A stretch of DNA of 7,678 nucleotides from Loktanella sp. (GTDB lineage: Bacteria > Pseudomonadota > Alphaproteobacteria > Rhodobacterales > Rhodobacteraceae). Position 1 is the first letter of the stretch. Each line of letters begins with the position of its first letter. The notes below the pieces were generated by a model that searched no databases, was not told the DNA's origin, and saw only the letters and a program-made list of their open reading frames with translations. Where the stretch lies: assembly GCA_003551805.1 (NCBI GenBank), contig PUNR01000372.1:1-7678 (forward strand), in the 5' to 3' direction. Shown piece by piece: positions 1 to 5,734 of the stretch. A program made the translations under genes and the position numbers.

Positions 1-942
1 GATATCGTTGATTTCCTCTTCGTTCAGATCCGCCCCCAGCTGCGACACCCCCATTACAGCAACGGCCTCTTCCAGTGACCAGACGACGCCTGAGTGGAAA
101 TAAGGCGCGGTCAGTGCGATGTTGCGCAAAGGGGCGGCGCGGAACACGTAATCATCCGCTGCGGTTTCCGTCACGGCAAAACGGCCACGGTCACCTTCGG
201 GCAGCACGCTGGCACCCGGACGTTCGACCAGACCGAAGGGGTAATATTCCTGCCCGCCCATATTCACGCCCGCATGGCAGGATGCACAGCCTTGATCCAT
301 AAAAGCCGACAACCCGCGCATTTCCTGTTCGTCCAGCGTGTTCGCGCCCATCAGATATTGGTCAAAGCGTGAATTGGGTGTGGTCAGCGTCGCCTCGAAA
401 GCCTCGATCGCAAGGGCAAAGTTGCGGAAGGTGATCGGCGCATCCTCGCCCGGGAAGGCGCTGGCAAAGGCATCGACGTAGCCTTCCATCGATTCCAGTG
501 TTTCCAGCACGCGGGCGGGGGTGTTGTTCATCTCGACCCCGGCCTGGACCGGACCTTCGGCCTGTTCGGCAAGGTCGGCGGCACGCCCGTCCCAGAACTG
601 GGCGATGTTGAAGACCGCGTTGAACACGGTGGGCGAATTGCGCGGGCCTTTCTGCCAGCCGTGACCAATGGACACTTCCAGCCCGTCAGCGCCGCCAAGC
701 CCGACGTTATGGCAGGAATGGCAGGAAAACACGCCGGAACGGGACATCCTTGGGTCAAAAAACAGCATCGTGCCCAAAGCGATCCGGTCAGAGCTGAGGA
801 TGTTATTGGGCATATCCGGCAACGATAGCGGGATCGGTTCGAACATGTAACGCGCGTCTTCGCGCAGTTCATCTTCGGCTAAAACAGGAAGGGCGATAAA
901 GGCCAGCATCGCTGCTGTTGCAGCACTGGTAAATCGGGACAT
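1..942 (-). CDS. ccpA: Di-haem cytochrome c peroxidase, periplasmic (C-terminus beyond window)
   Basis: Reduces hydrogen peroxide to water in the periplasm with electrons from small c-type cytochromes. The 314 visible residues begin with a likely Sec signal peptide (about residues 1-22, cleavage after VLA). Two CxxCH haem sites are present: C74/C77/H78 (peroxidatic haem) and C219/C222/H223 (electron-entry haem). Spacing against the Pseudomonas enzyme, as I remember its numbering, places H94 as distal ligand, W117 between the haems, Q127 and E137 at the active site, and M297 as the Met ligand of the second haem. That Met favours CcpA over MauG, which has Tyr. The motif RNSPTVFNA and the PYFHSG segment also fit. 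The start has an AAGGAG ribosome site 6 bases upstream. The frame is open to base 1, and by comparison with the family only about 20-40 residues are missing. A perfect FNR box lies upstream. Confidence 0.95.
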   Translation of the reverse strand, partial: MSRFTSAATAAMLAFIALPVLAEDELREDARYMFEPIPLSLPDMPNNILSSDRIALGTMLFFDPRMSRSGVFSCHSCHNVGLGGADGLEVSIGHGWQKGPRNSPTVFNAVFNIAQFWDGRAADLAEQAEGPVQAGVEMNNTPARVLETLESMEGYVDAFASAFPGEDAPITFRNFALAIEAFEATLTTPNSRFDQYLMGANTLDEQEMRGLSAFMDQGCASCHAGVNMGGQEYYPFGLVERPGASVLPEGDRGRFAVTETAADDYVFRAAPLRNIALTAPYFHSGVVWSLEEAVAVMGVSQLGADLNEEEINDI

Positions 943-948
943 GGGTCA

Positions 949-954
949 CTCCTT
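949..954 (-). promoter_or_regulatory. Ribosome binding site of the peroxidase gene
   Basis: On the minus strand AAGGAG stands 6 bases before the ATG at 942. It is a near-consensus site that settles this start, which also places the signal peptide at the N-terminus. Confidence 0.8.
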
Positions 955-995
955 GTGCGCCAGCAGGCGACAAGGCTGCGTGATCAGTCCCGCGC

Positions 996-1001
996 AGCAT
1001 G
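996..1001 (-). promoter_or_regulatory. Possible -10 element of the peroxidase promoter
   Basis: CATGCT on the minus strand lies where a -10 would fall if the FNR box is centred near -41.5 (class II activation). It matches TATAAT at only three of six positions, so the placement rests on distance to the box. The predicted start of transcription would be near 989, giving a leader of about 47 bases. Confidence 0.3.
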
Positions 1002-1023
1002 GCTGTAAAGACGCGAGGCTGTA

Positions 1024-1037
1024 TTGATGCGGATCAA
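1024..1037 (-). promoter_or_regulatory. FNR/FnrL-type operator upstream of the peroxidase gene
   Basis: TTGATGCGGATCAA is a perfect match to the FNR-family consensus TTGAT-N4-ATCAA, and both half sites are complete. It is centred about 88 bases before the ATG of the cytochrome c peroxidase gene. Such genes are known targets of FNR-type regulators (FnrP in Paracoccus, Anr in Pseudomonas). I infer low-oxygen activation of the peroxidase. The box lies 37 bases beyond the end of the TfoX-like gene, so it most likely serves only the peroxidase. Confidence 0.85.
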
Positions 1038-1046
1038 GTGACGCAA

Positions 1047-1072
1047 TTTAAACTTGGGATTTTCAGTTTAAA
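1047..1072. promoter_or_regulatory. AT-rich inverted repeat, candidate operator
   Basis: TTTAAACT (1047-1054) and AGTTTAAA (1065-1072) form perfect 8-base arms around a 10-base spacer. The repeat lies between the stop of the TfoX-like gene and the FNR box. The stem has only two G-C pairs and is not followed by a clean T run on either strand. A protein-binding site is therefore more likely than an intrinsic terminator, but the cognate factor is unknown. Confidence 0.45.
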
Positions 1073-1073
1073 A

Positions 1074-1400
1074 TTAGCGCGCTATGCCTGTGCCGATCTG
1101 GTCTAAAATACGTTCCAGCGCAGCGCGGTCTGTATCGCAATGCTGTGCCTTCAGCGCATCGAATTGCGCACGCAGGGCATCTTTTTCGGTACCTTTGCAA
1201 TCATTCCACGGGCGCCCTTGTAGCGCCATATGCAGCACATAATAGCTGATGAAATGGGGTTTGCTGCCCTGCTGCAACAGCCGGATATAGGCGGCATTCG
1301 CACCGATGGCGTGCAATTCTTCGGCGGTGTTGATCCCTACCGAACGCAAAGACCCCGCAAAAGCGGGGCCAATGTTACGAATTGTTTCTAAGGCGGCCAT
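1074..1400 (-). CDS. Stand-alone TfoX/Sxy C-terminal domain protein
   Basis: A 108-residue protein that matches the C-terminal domain of TfoX/Sxy throughout: an N-terminal segment with NIGPAFAGSLRSVGI, then TAEELHAIGA, and late in the domain the conserved LHMALQGRPWND stretch. In gamma-proteobacteria TfoX acts with CRP-S promoters in competence control. That activity is associated with the full protein, and the N-terminal domain is absent here. The small domain resembles helix-hairpin-helix modules, but its role in Rhodobacterales is not known to me. I chose the ATG at 1400; a TTG two codons upstream (1406) would add Met-Arg. Neither has a clear ribosome site. No signal peptide or membrane segment is seen. 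It may be read through from the genes upstream on the same strand. Confidence 0.8.
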   Translation of the reverse strand: MAALETIRNIGPAFAGSLRSVGINTAEELHAIGANAAYIRLLQQGSKPHFISYYVLHMALQGRPWNDCKGTEKDALRAQFDALKAQHCDTDRAALERILDQIGTGIAR

Positions 1401-1442
1401 GCGCAAAGAATACTGCGTGGCGTGCCGAAATCCAGCGTGAAT

Positions 1443-1571
1443 TCAGATGCTGGCGAGATCGGTGAAGATTGGTTTGGCAGGCACCTGAGCCTGCATCTGT
1501 GCGGGCTGGGGGTTTGGCTTTGGCGTGCTTTGGCCCATTTGGGCAGGGGTGTTTGGCTTTGACGTGGCCAT
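1443..1571 (-). CDS. Possible small Pro/Lys/Gln-rich protein of unknown function
   Basis: A 42-residue ORF beginning MATSKPNTPA and ending FTDLASI. I do not recognise a family. Support for translation comes from an AGGAC ribosome site (1579-1583 on the plus strand) exactly 7 bases before the ATG. A longer version from an ATG at 1655 (70 residues) has no such site and would overlap the ribosome site within its own frame. The protein contains an imperfect internal duplication: TSKPN and TPKPN 13 residues apart, and PAQM at residues 9-12 and 23-26. No membrane segment or signal peptide is evident, and the composition suggests a disordered chain. It lies between the helicase stop and the TfoX-like gene on the same strand, so it may be co-transcribed with the helicase. 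It could still be a chance ORF. Confidence 0.4.
   Translation of the reverse strand: MATSKPNTPAQMGQSTPKPNPQPAQMQAQVPAKPIFTDLASI
1512..1566. repeat. 16-base direct repeat within the small ORF
   Basis: GTTTGGCTTTGGCGTG (1512-1527) and GTTTGGCTTTGACGTG (1551-1566) match at 15 of 16 positions with a period of 39 bases, exactly 13 codons. On the minus strand the copies encode TPKPN and TSKPN. The in-frame period is mild support for the ORF being coding. Confidence 0.7.
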
Positions 1572-1679
1572 GGGTTTTGTCCTGATTTTGCTGCTCGACA
1601 GGCCGATATTACGACCGGACTGACGTTGCAAGCCAGCCCGGTTGATTCTCGTCATGCGTGTCGTGACATTTTTGTGACG

Positions 1680-3854
1680 TCAGCTTTTGCCGCGCTTTGG
1701 CGCGCCGGGGCCTTTGCTAGCCGGTTTACGCGGCTTGGCGGTGCCACCCGGCGGGACAAAACGTTTTGACGTGTCATTCGCGCTGGCCTTTGGCTTGCCA
1801 TCGGGTTTGGCAAAACTGGGCTTGCCATAGGCGGGTTTACCACCGGGCTTGCCGGGCCGCGCAAAGCCACCGGGCTTTTTGTCGTCGGATTTGCCCTTAT
1901 AGGGTGCGCCTTCGGATTTGGCTTTGTAAGGCGGCTTACCTTCAGACTTACCCTTGTACTCGGACTTGCCTTTATAGGGCGGTTTGCTGTCGCTTTTGCC
2001 TTTATAGGCAGGTTTTGCGCCGTAGGGGACCAAAGCATCGCCATGATCGCGCCGTTCTGGTTTCTGGCGCGGTTTGCGCGGCTTGGTATCATCGGCGGCA
2101 CCGGGGATCGGCTGGATTGCGGCGACATCTGATTGCGCCGATGGAGGTGGTGCATCCTGATCGCGGGGCGCATGGCGGCGCGGCTTGGGCGCGCTGGTGT
2201 CGTAATCACGCTTGGTTGCGCGCGGTCCGCGTTCACCGATCTGCGGTGCGCCGTCCAATTTGGACAGCTTCGCCTGATTTTCCAGCACCATATCGGGTCC
2301 GATCGCGGCAAGGAAACCGGCTACGGCAGGTTCGGAAATCTCGACAAACGTTTCATTCGGCTGAATGCGGATCGCACCGATTTCGGTTTTCGTGATGCCA
2401 CCGGCCTTGCAGATCATCGGCAGCAACCACCGCGCCTCTGCCTTGCCTTCGCGGCCCACGTCAACGCGGAACCAGCGCGACGGGCCGAATGATTTATGAT
2501 CGCGCGGCGCGCGTTCCTTGCCGTCACGGTCCTTGGCAGGGGGGCCGTCCTTATATTCGCTCAGTTCTTCCGGTGCGGATGTCTTGCCAGCGTAAATCCG
2601 CAGATAGGCAGCAGCGATCTGTTCCGGCGCATGTTGTGCCAGCAGACGTGCGGCGAATTCCTGTTCGCTTTCGGTGAATGTTTCCGACCAGACCGGATCA
2701 TTCAGCAGGCGTTCCTCATCCCGCGCGGTGACTTCATCAGCCGTGGGCGGCAGAGCCCATGTCGCTTCAAGCTTGCCCCATGTCAGCAGGTTCTGTGCGC
2801 GGCGTTTCATTTTCGCGGGCACGATCATCGCGGAAATGCCCTTGCGACCCGCACGACCCGTCCGGCCAGACCGGTGCAGCAGGGTTTCGGCATTAGTCGG
2901 CAGTTCGGCGTGGATCACCAGTTCGAGGTTTGGCAGATCGATCCCGCGTGCGGCGACATCTGTCGCCACACAAACCCGTGCACGCCCGTCGCGCATCGCT
3001 TGCAGCGCATGGGTGCGCTCTGTCTGGCTAAGTTCACCCGACAGCGCCACAGTGGCAAAACCGCGGTTGGCAAGGCGTGTGGTCAGGCGTGTGACCATCG
3101 CACGGGTATTGGCGAAAACGATGGCGTTGGGCGCATCGTAGAACCGCAGCACGTTGATGATCGCCGCGTCTGTGTCGTGGTTGGCCACGGTCAGCGCGCG
3201 GTATTCGATGTCGCTGTGCTGGCCTTCCTTGCTGGCTGTCGCGACGCGGACGGCGTTCTTCTGGTAAGATTGCGCCAGTTTCGCAATGGCCGCAGGTACG
3301 GTGGCCGAAAACATCAGCGTGCGACGCGACGGAGGCGCCTGATCAAGGATGAATTCAAGGTCTTCGCGGAAACCGAGGTCCAGCATTTCATCGGCTTCAT
3401 CAAGAATGACGGCTTTGATGTCGCTCAGATCAATCGTGTTGCGCATGATATGGTCGCGCAAGCGCCCCGGTGTGGCGACAACAATCTGCGCGCCGCGTTC
3501 AAGGCTGCGCTTTTCATCGCGGAAATCCATGCCGCCGACACAGGACGCGAGCGTCGCACCCGTACCGGCATAGAGCCACTGCAATTCGCGTTTGACCTGC
3601 AAGGCCAGTTCGCGCGTCGGTGCGATGACCAGCGCCAAGGGGCGACCGGCAGGGCCGAACTGTCCATCTTCGGGTAGGATGGTCGGGCCGATAGCAAGGC
3701 CGAAGCCTACTGTCTTGCCAGAGCCCGTCTGGGCAGAGACCAGCAGATCCTGATCGGCAAGTGCTGCATCTGTTACGGCCACCTGCACAGGCGTGAGGTC
3801 GGTATAGCCTTGGGCAGACAGGGCATTCGCAAGGGTCGGGATCATGGTCGTCAT
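1680..3854 (-). CDS. deaD: DEAD-box ATP-dependent RNA helicase, DeaD/CsdA type
   Basis: A 724-residue helicase that unwinds structured RNA, by family in ribosome assembly, mRNA turnover and cold adaptation. Motifs occur in order: Q motif with TPVQ (21-24), Walker A AQTGSGKT (41-48), PTREL (79-83), TPGR (128-131), DEAD (152-155), SAT (183-185), VATDVAARGID (296-306) and HRSGRTGR (327-334). Residues about 455-520 (from FGPSRWFRVDVGR) resemble the DbpA-type RNA-binding domain. The last 200 residues are a basic, low-complexity tail with five YKGKS-like repeats and many Gly/Pro/Lys. I chose the ATG at 3854; a TTG just before it and an ATG at 3845 are alternatives, and none has a strong ribosome site. 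It appears monocistronic or leads a loose minus-strand group. Confidence 0.93.
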   Translation of the reverse strand: MTTMIPTLANALSAQGYTDLTPVQVAVTDAALADQDLLVSAQTGSGKTVGFGLAIGPTILPEDGQFGPAGRPLALVIAPTRELALQVKRELQWLYAGTGATLASCVGGMDFRDEKRSLERGAQIVVATPGRLRDHIMRNTIDLSDIKAVILDEADEMLDLGFREDLEFILDQAPPSRRTLMFSATVPAAIAKLAQSYQKNAVRVATASKEGQHSDIEYRALTVANHDTDAAIINVLRFYDAPNAIVFANTRAMVTRLTTRLANRGFATVALSGELSQTERTHALQAMRDGRARVCVATDVAARGIDLPNLELVIHAELPTNAETLLHRSGRTGRAGRKGISAMIVPAKMKRRAQNLLTWGKLEATWALPPTADEVTARDEERLLNDPVWSETFTESEQEFAARLLAQHAPEQIAAAYLRIYAGKTSAPEELSEYKDGPPAKDRDGKERAPRDHKSFGPSRWFRVDVGREGKAEARWLLPMICKAGGITKTEIGAIRIQPNETFVEISEPAVAGFLAAIGPDMVLENQAKLSKLDGAPQIGERGPRATKRDYDTSAPKPRRHAPRDQDAPPPSAQSDVAAIQPIPGAADDTKPRKPRQKPERRDHGDALVPYGAKPAYKGKSDSKPPYKGKSEYKGKSEGKPPYKAKSEGAPYKGKSDDKKPGGFARPGKPGGKPAYGKPSFAKPDGKPKASANDTSKRFVPPGGTAKPRKPASKGPGAPKRGKS
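1887..2006 (-). repeat. Coding repeat: YKGKS motifs in the helicase tail
   Basis: Five degenerate repeats encode YKGKS at residues 617-621, 627-631, 633-637 and 652-656 and YKAKS at 643-647, mostly preceded by Pro or Pro-Pro and followed by Glu or Asp. The DNA copies vary at third positions, so the protein motif rather than the DNA appears conserved. It is likely a disordered, positively charged RNA-binding tail. Confidence 0.75.
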
Positions 3855-3874
3855 CAAAGGTTTGCTTTCAGAGC

Positions 3875-3904
3875 TTTATAAACCCTGCGCCCTACGCGTG
3901 ATAA
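3875..3904 (-). promoter_or_regulatory. Candidate sigma-70-like promoter of the helicase gene
   Basis: On the minus strand TTATCA (3904-3899, four of six to TTGACA) is followed after 18 bases by TATAAA (3880-3875, five of six to TATAAT). Transcription would start near 3868, leaving only about 14 bases before the ATG. This would fit the lack of a good ribosome site but contrasts with the long leaders of classic cold-shock helicase genes. Weak evidence, from sequence match only. Confidence 0.35.
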
Positions 3905-3949
3905 CCCAGTTTGTATAGGGGCAATGTCGGATTTGTGGATCAACACAAC

Positions 3950-3994
3950 GGGGGCCAGCCCCCGTGCCCCCGGGATATTTTTACTCGGACGATG
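3950..3994 (+). repeat. Dispersed intergenic repeat, copy 1 (GC hairpin + GGATATTT + CTCGGACGATG)
   Basis: Begins with the hairpin GGGGGCCAGCCCCC (3950-3963), then CCCCCGGGATATTTTT, then CTCGGACGATG (3984-3994). It shares GGATATTT, a 3-base gap and CTCGGACGATG with copy 2 at 6206-6263, and both read in the plus direction. From memory, very similar hairpin/GGATATTT units are frequent at gene ends in Rhodobacterales genomes. Here it covers the last codons and stop of the HD-domain gene. The hairpin falls just after that stop and may protect the 3' end or help termination. On the minus strand no U run follows it. Confidence 0.75.
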
Positions 3995-4574
3995 AGGAGG
4001 GGGTGCTGAACCATGCATCAATCCGTGTTTTCAGCGCGACCCACAGGGCAGGTGCGCCGCGGGCGACTTTGCTGCCGACGCGCGTTTCAAGCTGGCTGGC
4101 GGTGACGTTGAAGGCAGGCCATGTGCCGCCGTCAGTTTCGAGATTTGCAATGACGGGCTGCACCCGGTCGATGGATTTGGCAAAAATGGCGTCGGGTGTC
4201 CTGGCGGCCTCGAATTCGTCCCAGAGGGCGCGGAAGGTTTCCGCCTGATCGGGCGGCAGCAGGCCAAAGATGCGTGTCGCTGCGGTTTGTTCAATGGCGG
4301 CTTGTGCCGTGCTGTCGTGATTGCCGTGGATCGGAACATCACCGGCGTCTATTTCGACAAGATCGTGGATCAGCAGCATCCGGATGACCCTGTTGATGTT
4401 GACTTCGGGCGCAGCCTGTTCGCCCAGAACCATGGCGTAAAGCGCGATATGCCAGCTGTGTTCACCGGAATTTTCGCGGCGTGATCCGTCGCAAAGCGTT
4501 GTGGCGCGCAGGATTGATTTCAATCTGCATGCCTCGGTCAGGAAGGCGAGTTGCGCGTTGATCCGGTCCGTCAT
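3981..4574 (-). CDS. HD-domain hydrolase, YfbR/HDDC2-like 5'-deoxynucleotidase
   Basis: A 197-residue cytosolic metal-dependent phosphohydrolase of the HD superfamily. The metal ligands are visible: H39 in GEHSWH, H70-D71 in LLIHDLVEIDAGD, and D136 in KSIDRVQP; D79 matches the further catalytic Asp of YfbR. The SRREN segment at 31-35 is also typical. By family it removes phosphate from deoxyribonucleoside 5'-monophosphates, in nucleotide salvage or pool cleaning; the exact substrate is inferred. Its ATG directly follows the stop of the 112-residue gene (TGAATG), with only a weak ribosome site, so translation is probably coupled. The tail after WFSTP (SSSSE) and the stop are encoded by the edge of the dispersed repeat and are unlikely to be part of the fold. 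Confidence 0.85.
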   Translation of the reverse strand: MTDRINAQLAFLTEACRLKSILRATTLCDGSRRENSGEHSWHIALYAMVLGEQAAPEVNINRVIRMLLIHDLVEIDAGDVPIHGNHDSTAQAAIEQTAATRIFGLLPPDQAETFRALWDEFEAARTPDAIFAKSIDRVQPVIANLETDGGTWPAFNVTASQLETRVGSKVARGAPALWVALKTRIDAWFSTPSSSSE

Positions 4575-4913
4575 TCAGCGGGTGACCCGACGCGGGCCTG
4601 CGTTTCCGGACGGATCGTCGTCGGGGTCTTGCATCACCGGATCGGGGACTTTGGCGTCATCGGGTGCGGTTTGCTGGGGTTTTGCCGCGGTGGTATAGCC
4701 GCGCGCCGCACGCTCGGCCAGAAGCGCGCGCGCCCGCGCCTCTGCCCTGCGGACGCGTATGGCGGTCAGATAGGTTTCCTGCAAAGTCTGCGAGGAGGCA
4801 CCCAGCATTTCGCCGATTTTGTCGACGATGCCGATATCGCCGGACGCAGCTTGATCGGCCAATGCAAGATCGGCCAGTTCGCCTGCAACTTTATCGACGT
4901 AACTGTCTGCCAT
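4575..4913 (-). CDS. Conserved-looking protein of unknown function (112 residues)
   Basis: I do not recognise a named family. Residues 1-72 appear largely helical, with an Ala/Glu/Arg-rich stretch at about 44-72 (AIRVRRAEARARALLAERAA) that could form an amphipathic helix or short coiled coil. Residues 73-112 are Pro/Asp-rich and probably disordered, ending in a basic RRVTR. There is no signal peptide or hydrophobic segment and no Cys. Translation is well supported by context: the ATG lies 2 bases after the hydrolase stop with AAGG as ribosome site, and its own stop abuts the ATG of the HD gene. It therefore sits inside a tight three-gene operon. The central segment could mediate self-association, but no function can be assigned. 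Confidence 0.8.
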   Translation of the reverse strand: MADSYVDKVAGELADLALADQAASGDIGIVDKIGEMLGASSQTLQETYLTAIRVRRAEARARALLAERAARGYTTAAKPQQTAPDDAKVPDPVMQDPDDDPSGNAGPRRVTR

Positions 4914-4915
4914 AG

Positions 4916-5569
4916 CTACCTTGTGTTTTCTGTCAATCGCCGCCGGACATAGGTTTTGACGGTGTCGATCATCGGGTCCATGTGGGGGTCTTCGAAGAAG
5001 TGGCCGGCACCAGGGACTTCGTCATGGGTGACGGTGATGCCTTTTTGTTCGTGCAGCTTGTTCACCAGATTGACGGTGTCCTGTGGCGGTGCGACGCGGT
5101 CGCTGCTGCCGTTGATCACGAGGCCGGAGGCCGGGCAGGGCGCAAGGAAGCTGAAGTCATACATATTGGCAGGCGGGCTGACCGAAATGAAGCCTGTGAT
5201 TTCAGGCCGACGCATCAGCAATTGCATGCCGATCCACGCGCCAAAAGAGAACCCCGCGACCCAGCAATGTTTGGCATTGCTGTTCATTGATTGCAGGTAG
5301 TCCAGTGCCGATGCTGCATCGGACAATTCGCCCACGCCTTGATCGTATTCGCCTTGGCTGCGCCCGACACCGCGGAAATTGAACCGCAGCACGGTGAAAC
5401 CGAGGTTATAGAAGGCATAATGCAGGTTATAGACCACCCGGTTGTTCATCGTGCCGCCAAATTGCGGATGCGGATGCAACACGATGGCGATCGGTGCGTC
5501 GCGGTCTTTTTGCGGATGATAGCGCCCTTCAAGGCGCCCTTCGGGTCCGGGGAAGATGACTTCGGGCAT
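4916..5569 (-). CDS. Alpha/beta hydrolase (COG2945-like)
   Basis: A 217-residue cytosolic alpha/beta-hydrolase-fold enzyme. The likely triad is S108 in the nucleophile elbow GFSFG, D157 in NGSSDRVAP and H190 in PGAGHFF. The HPHPQFGGTMNN segment (32-43) and the RFNFRGVGRSQGEYDQG stretch (62-78) are marks of a compact family of putative esterases or dienelactone-hydrolase-like proteins whose substrate is unknown. No signal peptide is seen. A GGAAAA ribosome site precedes the ATG. It is the first gene of a minus-strand operon with the 112-residue protein and the HD nucleotidase, and is divergent from iscR. The intergenic palindrome at 5626-5640 lies about 57 bases upstream of its start and could in principle affect both directions. 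Confidence 0.88.
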   Translation of the reverse strand: MPEVIFPGPEGRLEGRYHPQKDRDAPIAIVLHPHPQFGGTMNNRVVYNLHYAFYNLGFTVLRFNFRGVGRSQGEYDQGVGELSDAASALDYLQSMNSNAKHCWVAGFSFGAWIGMQLLMRRPEITGFISVSPPANMYDFSFLAPCPASGLVINGSSDRVAPPQDTVNLVNKLHEQKGITVTHDEVPGAGHFFEDPHMDPMIDTVKTYVRRRLTENTR

Positions 5570-5603
5570 ATAATTTTCCGTCGCTGGTTGGGTGCGTGCA
5601 TTC

Positions 5604-5632
5604 TTGACGAAAACACTCGGGCACCTTAGAAG
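5604..5632 (+). promoter_or_regulatory. Promoter of the iscR-suf operon
   Basis: TTGACG (5604-5609, five of six to the -35 consensus) and TAGAAG (5627-5632, four of six to the -10) are separated by 17 bases, the optimal distance. Transcription would start near 5639, about 96 bases before the iscR ATG. The -10 lies within the palindrome at 5626-5640, so a bound regulator would block polymerase. Confidence 0.6.
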
Positions 5633-5640
5633 GATTCTAA
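5626..5640. promoter_or_regulatory. Iron-Rhodo-box-like palindrome, likely IscR operator
   Basis: TTAGAA-GGA-TTCTAA is a perfect inverted repeat with 6-base arms and a 3-base centre, and it covers the -10 of the iscR promoter. It resembles the Iron-Rhodo-box proposed for iron-responsive genes of Rhodobacterales and linked to IscR in Rhodobacter sphaeroides. That resemblance is from memory, not from a matrix score. Its position fits autorepression of iscR and the suf genes when iron-sulfur clusters are sufficient. Confidence 0.65.
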
Positions 5641-5734
5641 ACTAGGGGCAGATGTCCCCAGTCTGGTTCCCGGTTGAGTAATGACGCAGCCGTGCGCCGT
5701 CAATGGATTTGCAGGAATTGGGCAGGGTGCCGGT

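Noticed and set aside
1047..1072. Intrinsic terminator of the TfoX-like gene
   Set aside because: The stem is almost all A-T pairs with a 10-base loop and no following T run on the minus strand, so it would be a weak terminator.
1572..1655. Longer version of the small ORF starting at 1655
   Set aside because: No ribosome site precedes 1655, whereas AGGAC stands at ideal distance from the ATG at 1571.
1675..1682. TGACGTCA palindrome over the helicase stop codon
   Set aside because: An 8-base palindrome at a stop codon without promoter context is expected by chance. No stem or T run makes it a terminator.
1887..2006. Possible CRISPR-like or tandem DNA repeat
   Set aside because: The units are short, in frame, differ at third positions and encode the YKGKS protein repeats of the helicase tail.
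1652..2311. A 219-residue minus-strand frame overlapping the helicase tail
   Set aside because: Out-of-frame reading of the low-complexity Pro/Lys-rich tail. Its composition simply mirrors the tail and no motif or ribosome site supports it.
2496..3677. A 393-residue open frame on the plus strand opposite the helicase gene
   Set aside because: It is antisense to the conserved motif-bearing core of the DEAD-box helicase. Long open shadows are expected in GC-rich coding DNA, and the translation shows no recognisable domain.
3934..3947. FNR-like half site upstream of the helicase
   Set aside because: Only the ATCAA half matches. The other half agrees at one position of five, so no FNR dimer site is supported.
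5681..5734. Earlier in-frame ATG giving IscR 18 more residues
   Set aside because: The extension aligns with no Rrf2 protein, while the ATG at 5735 has a ribosome site at 7 bases and gives the standard MKLSTKGRYA start.
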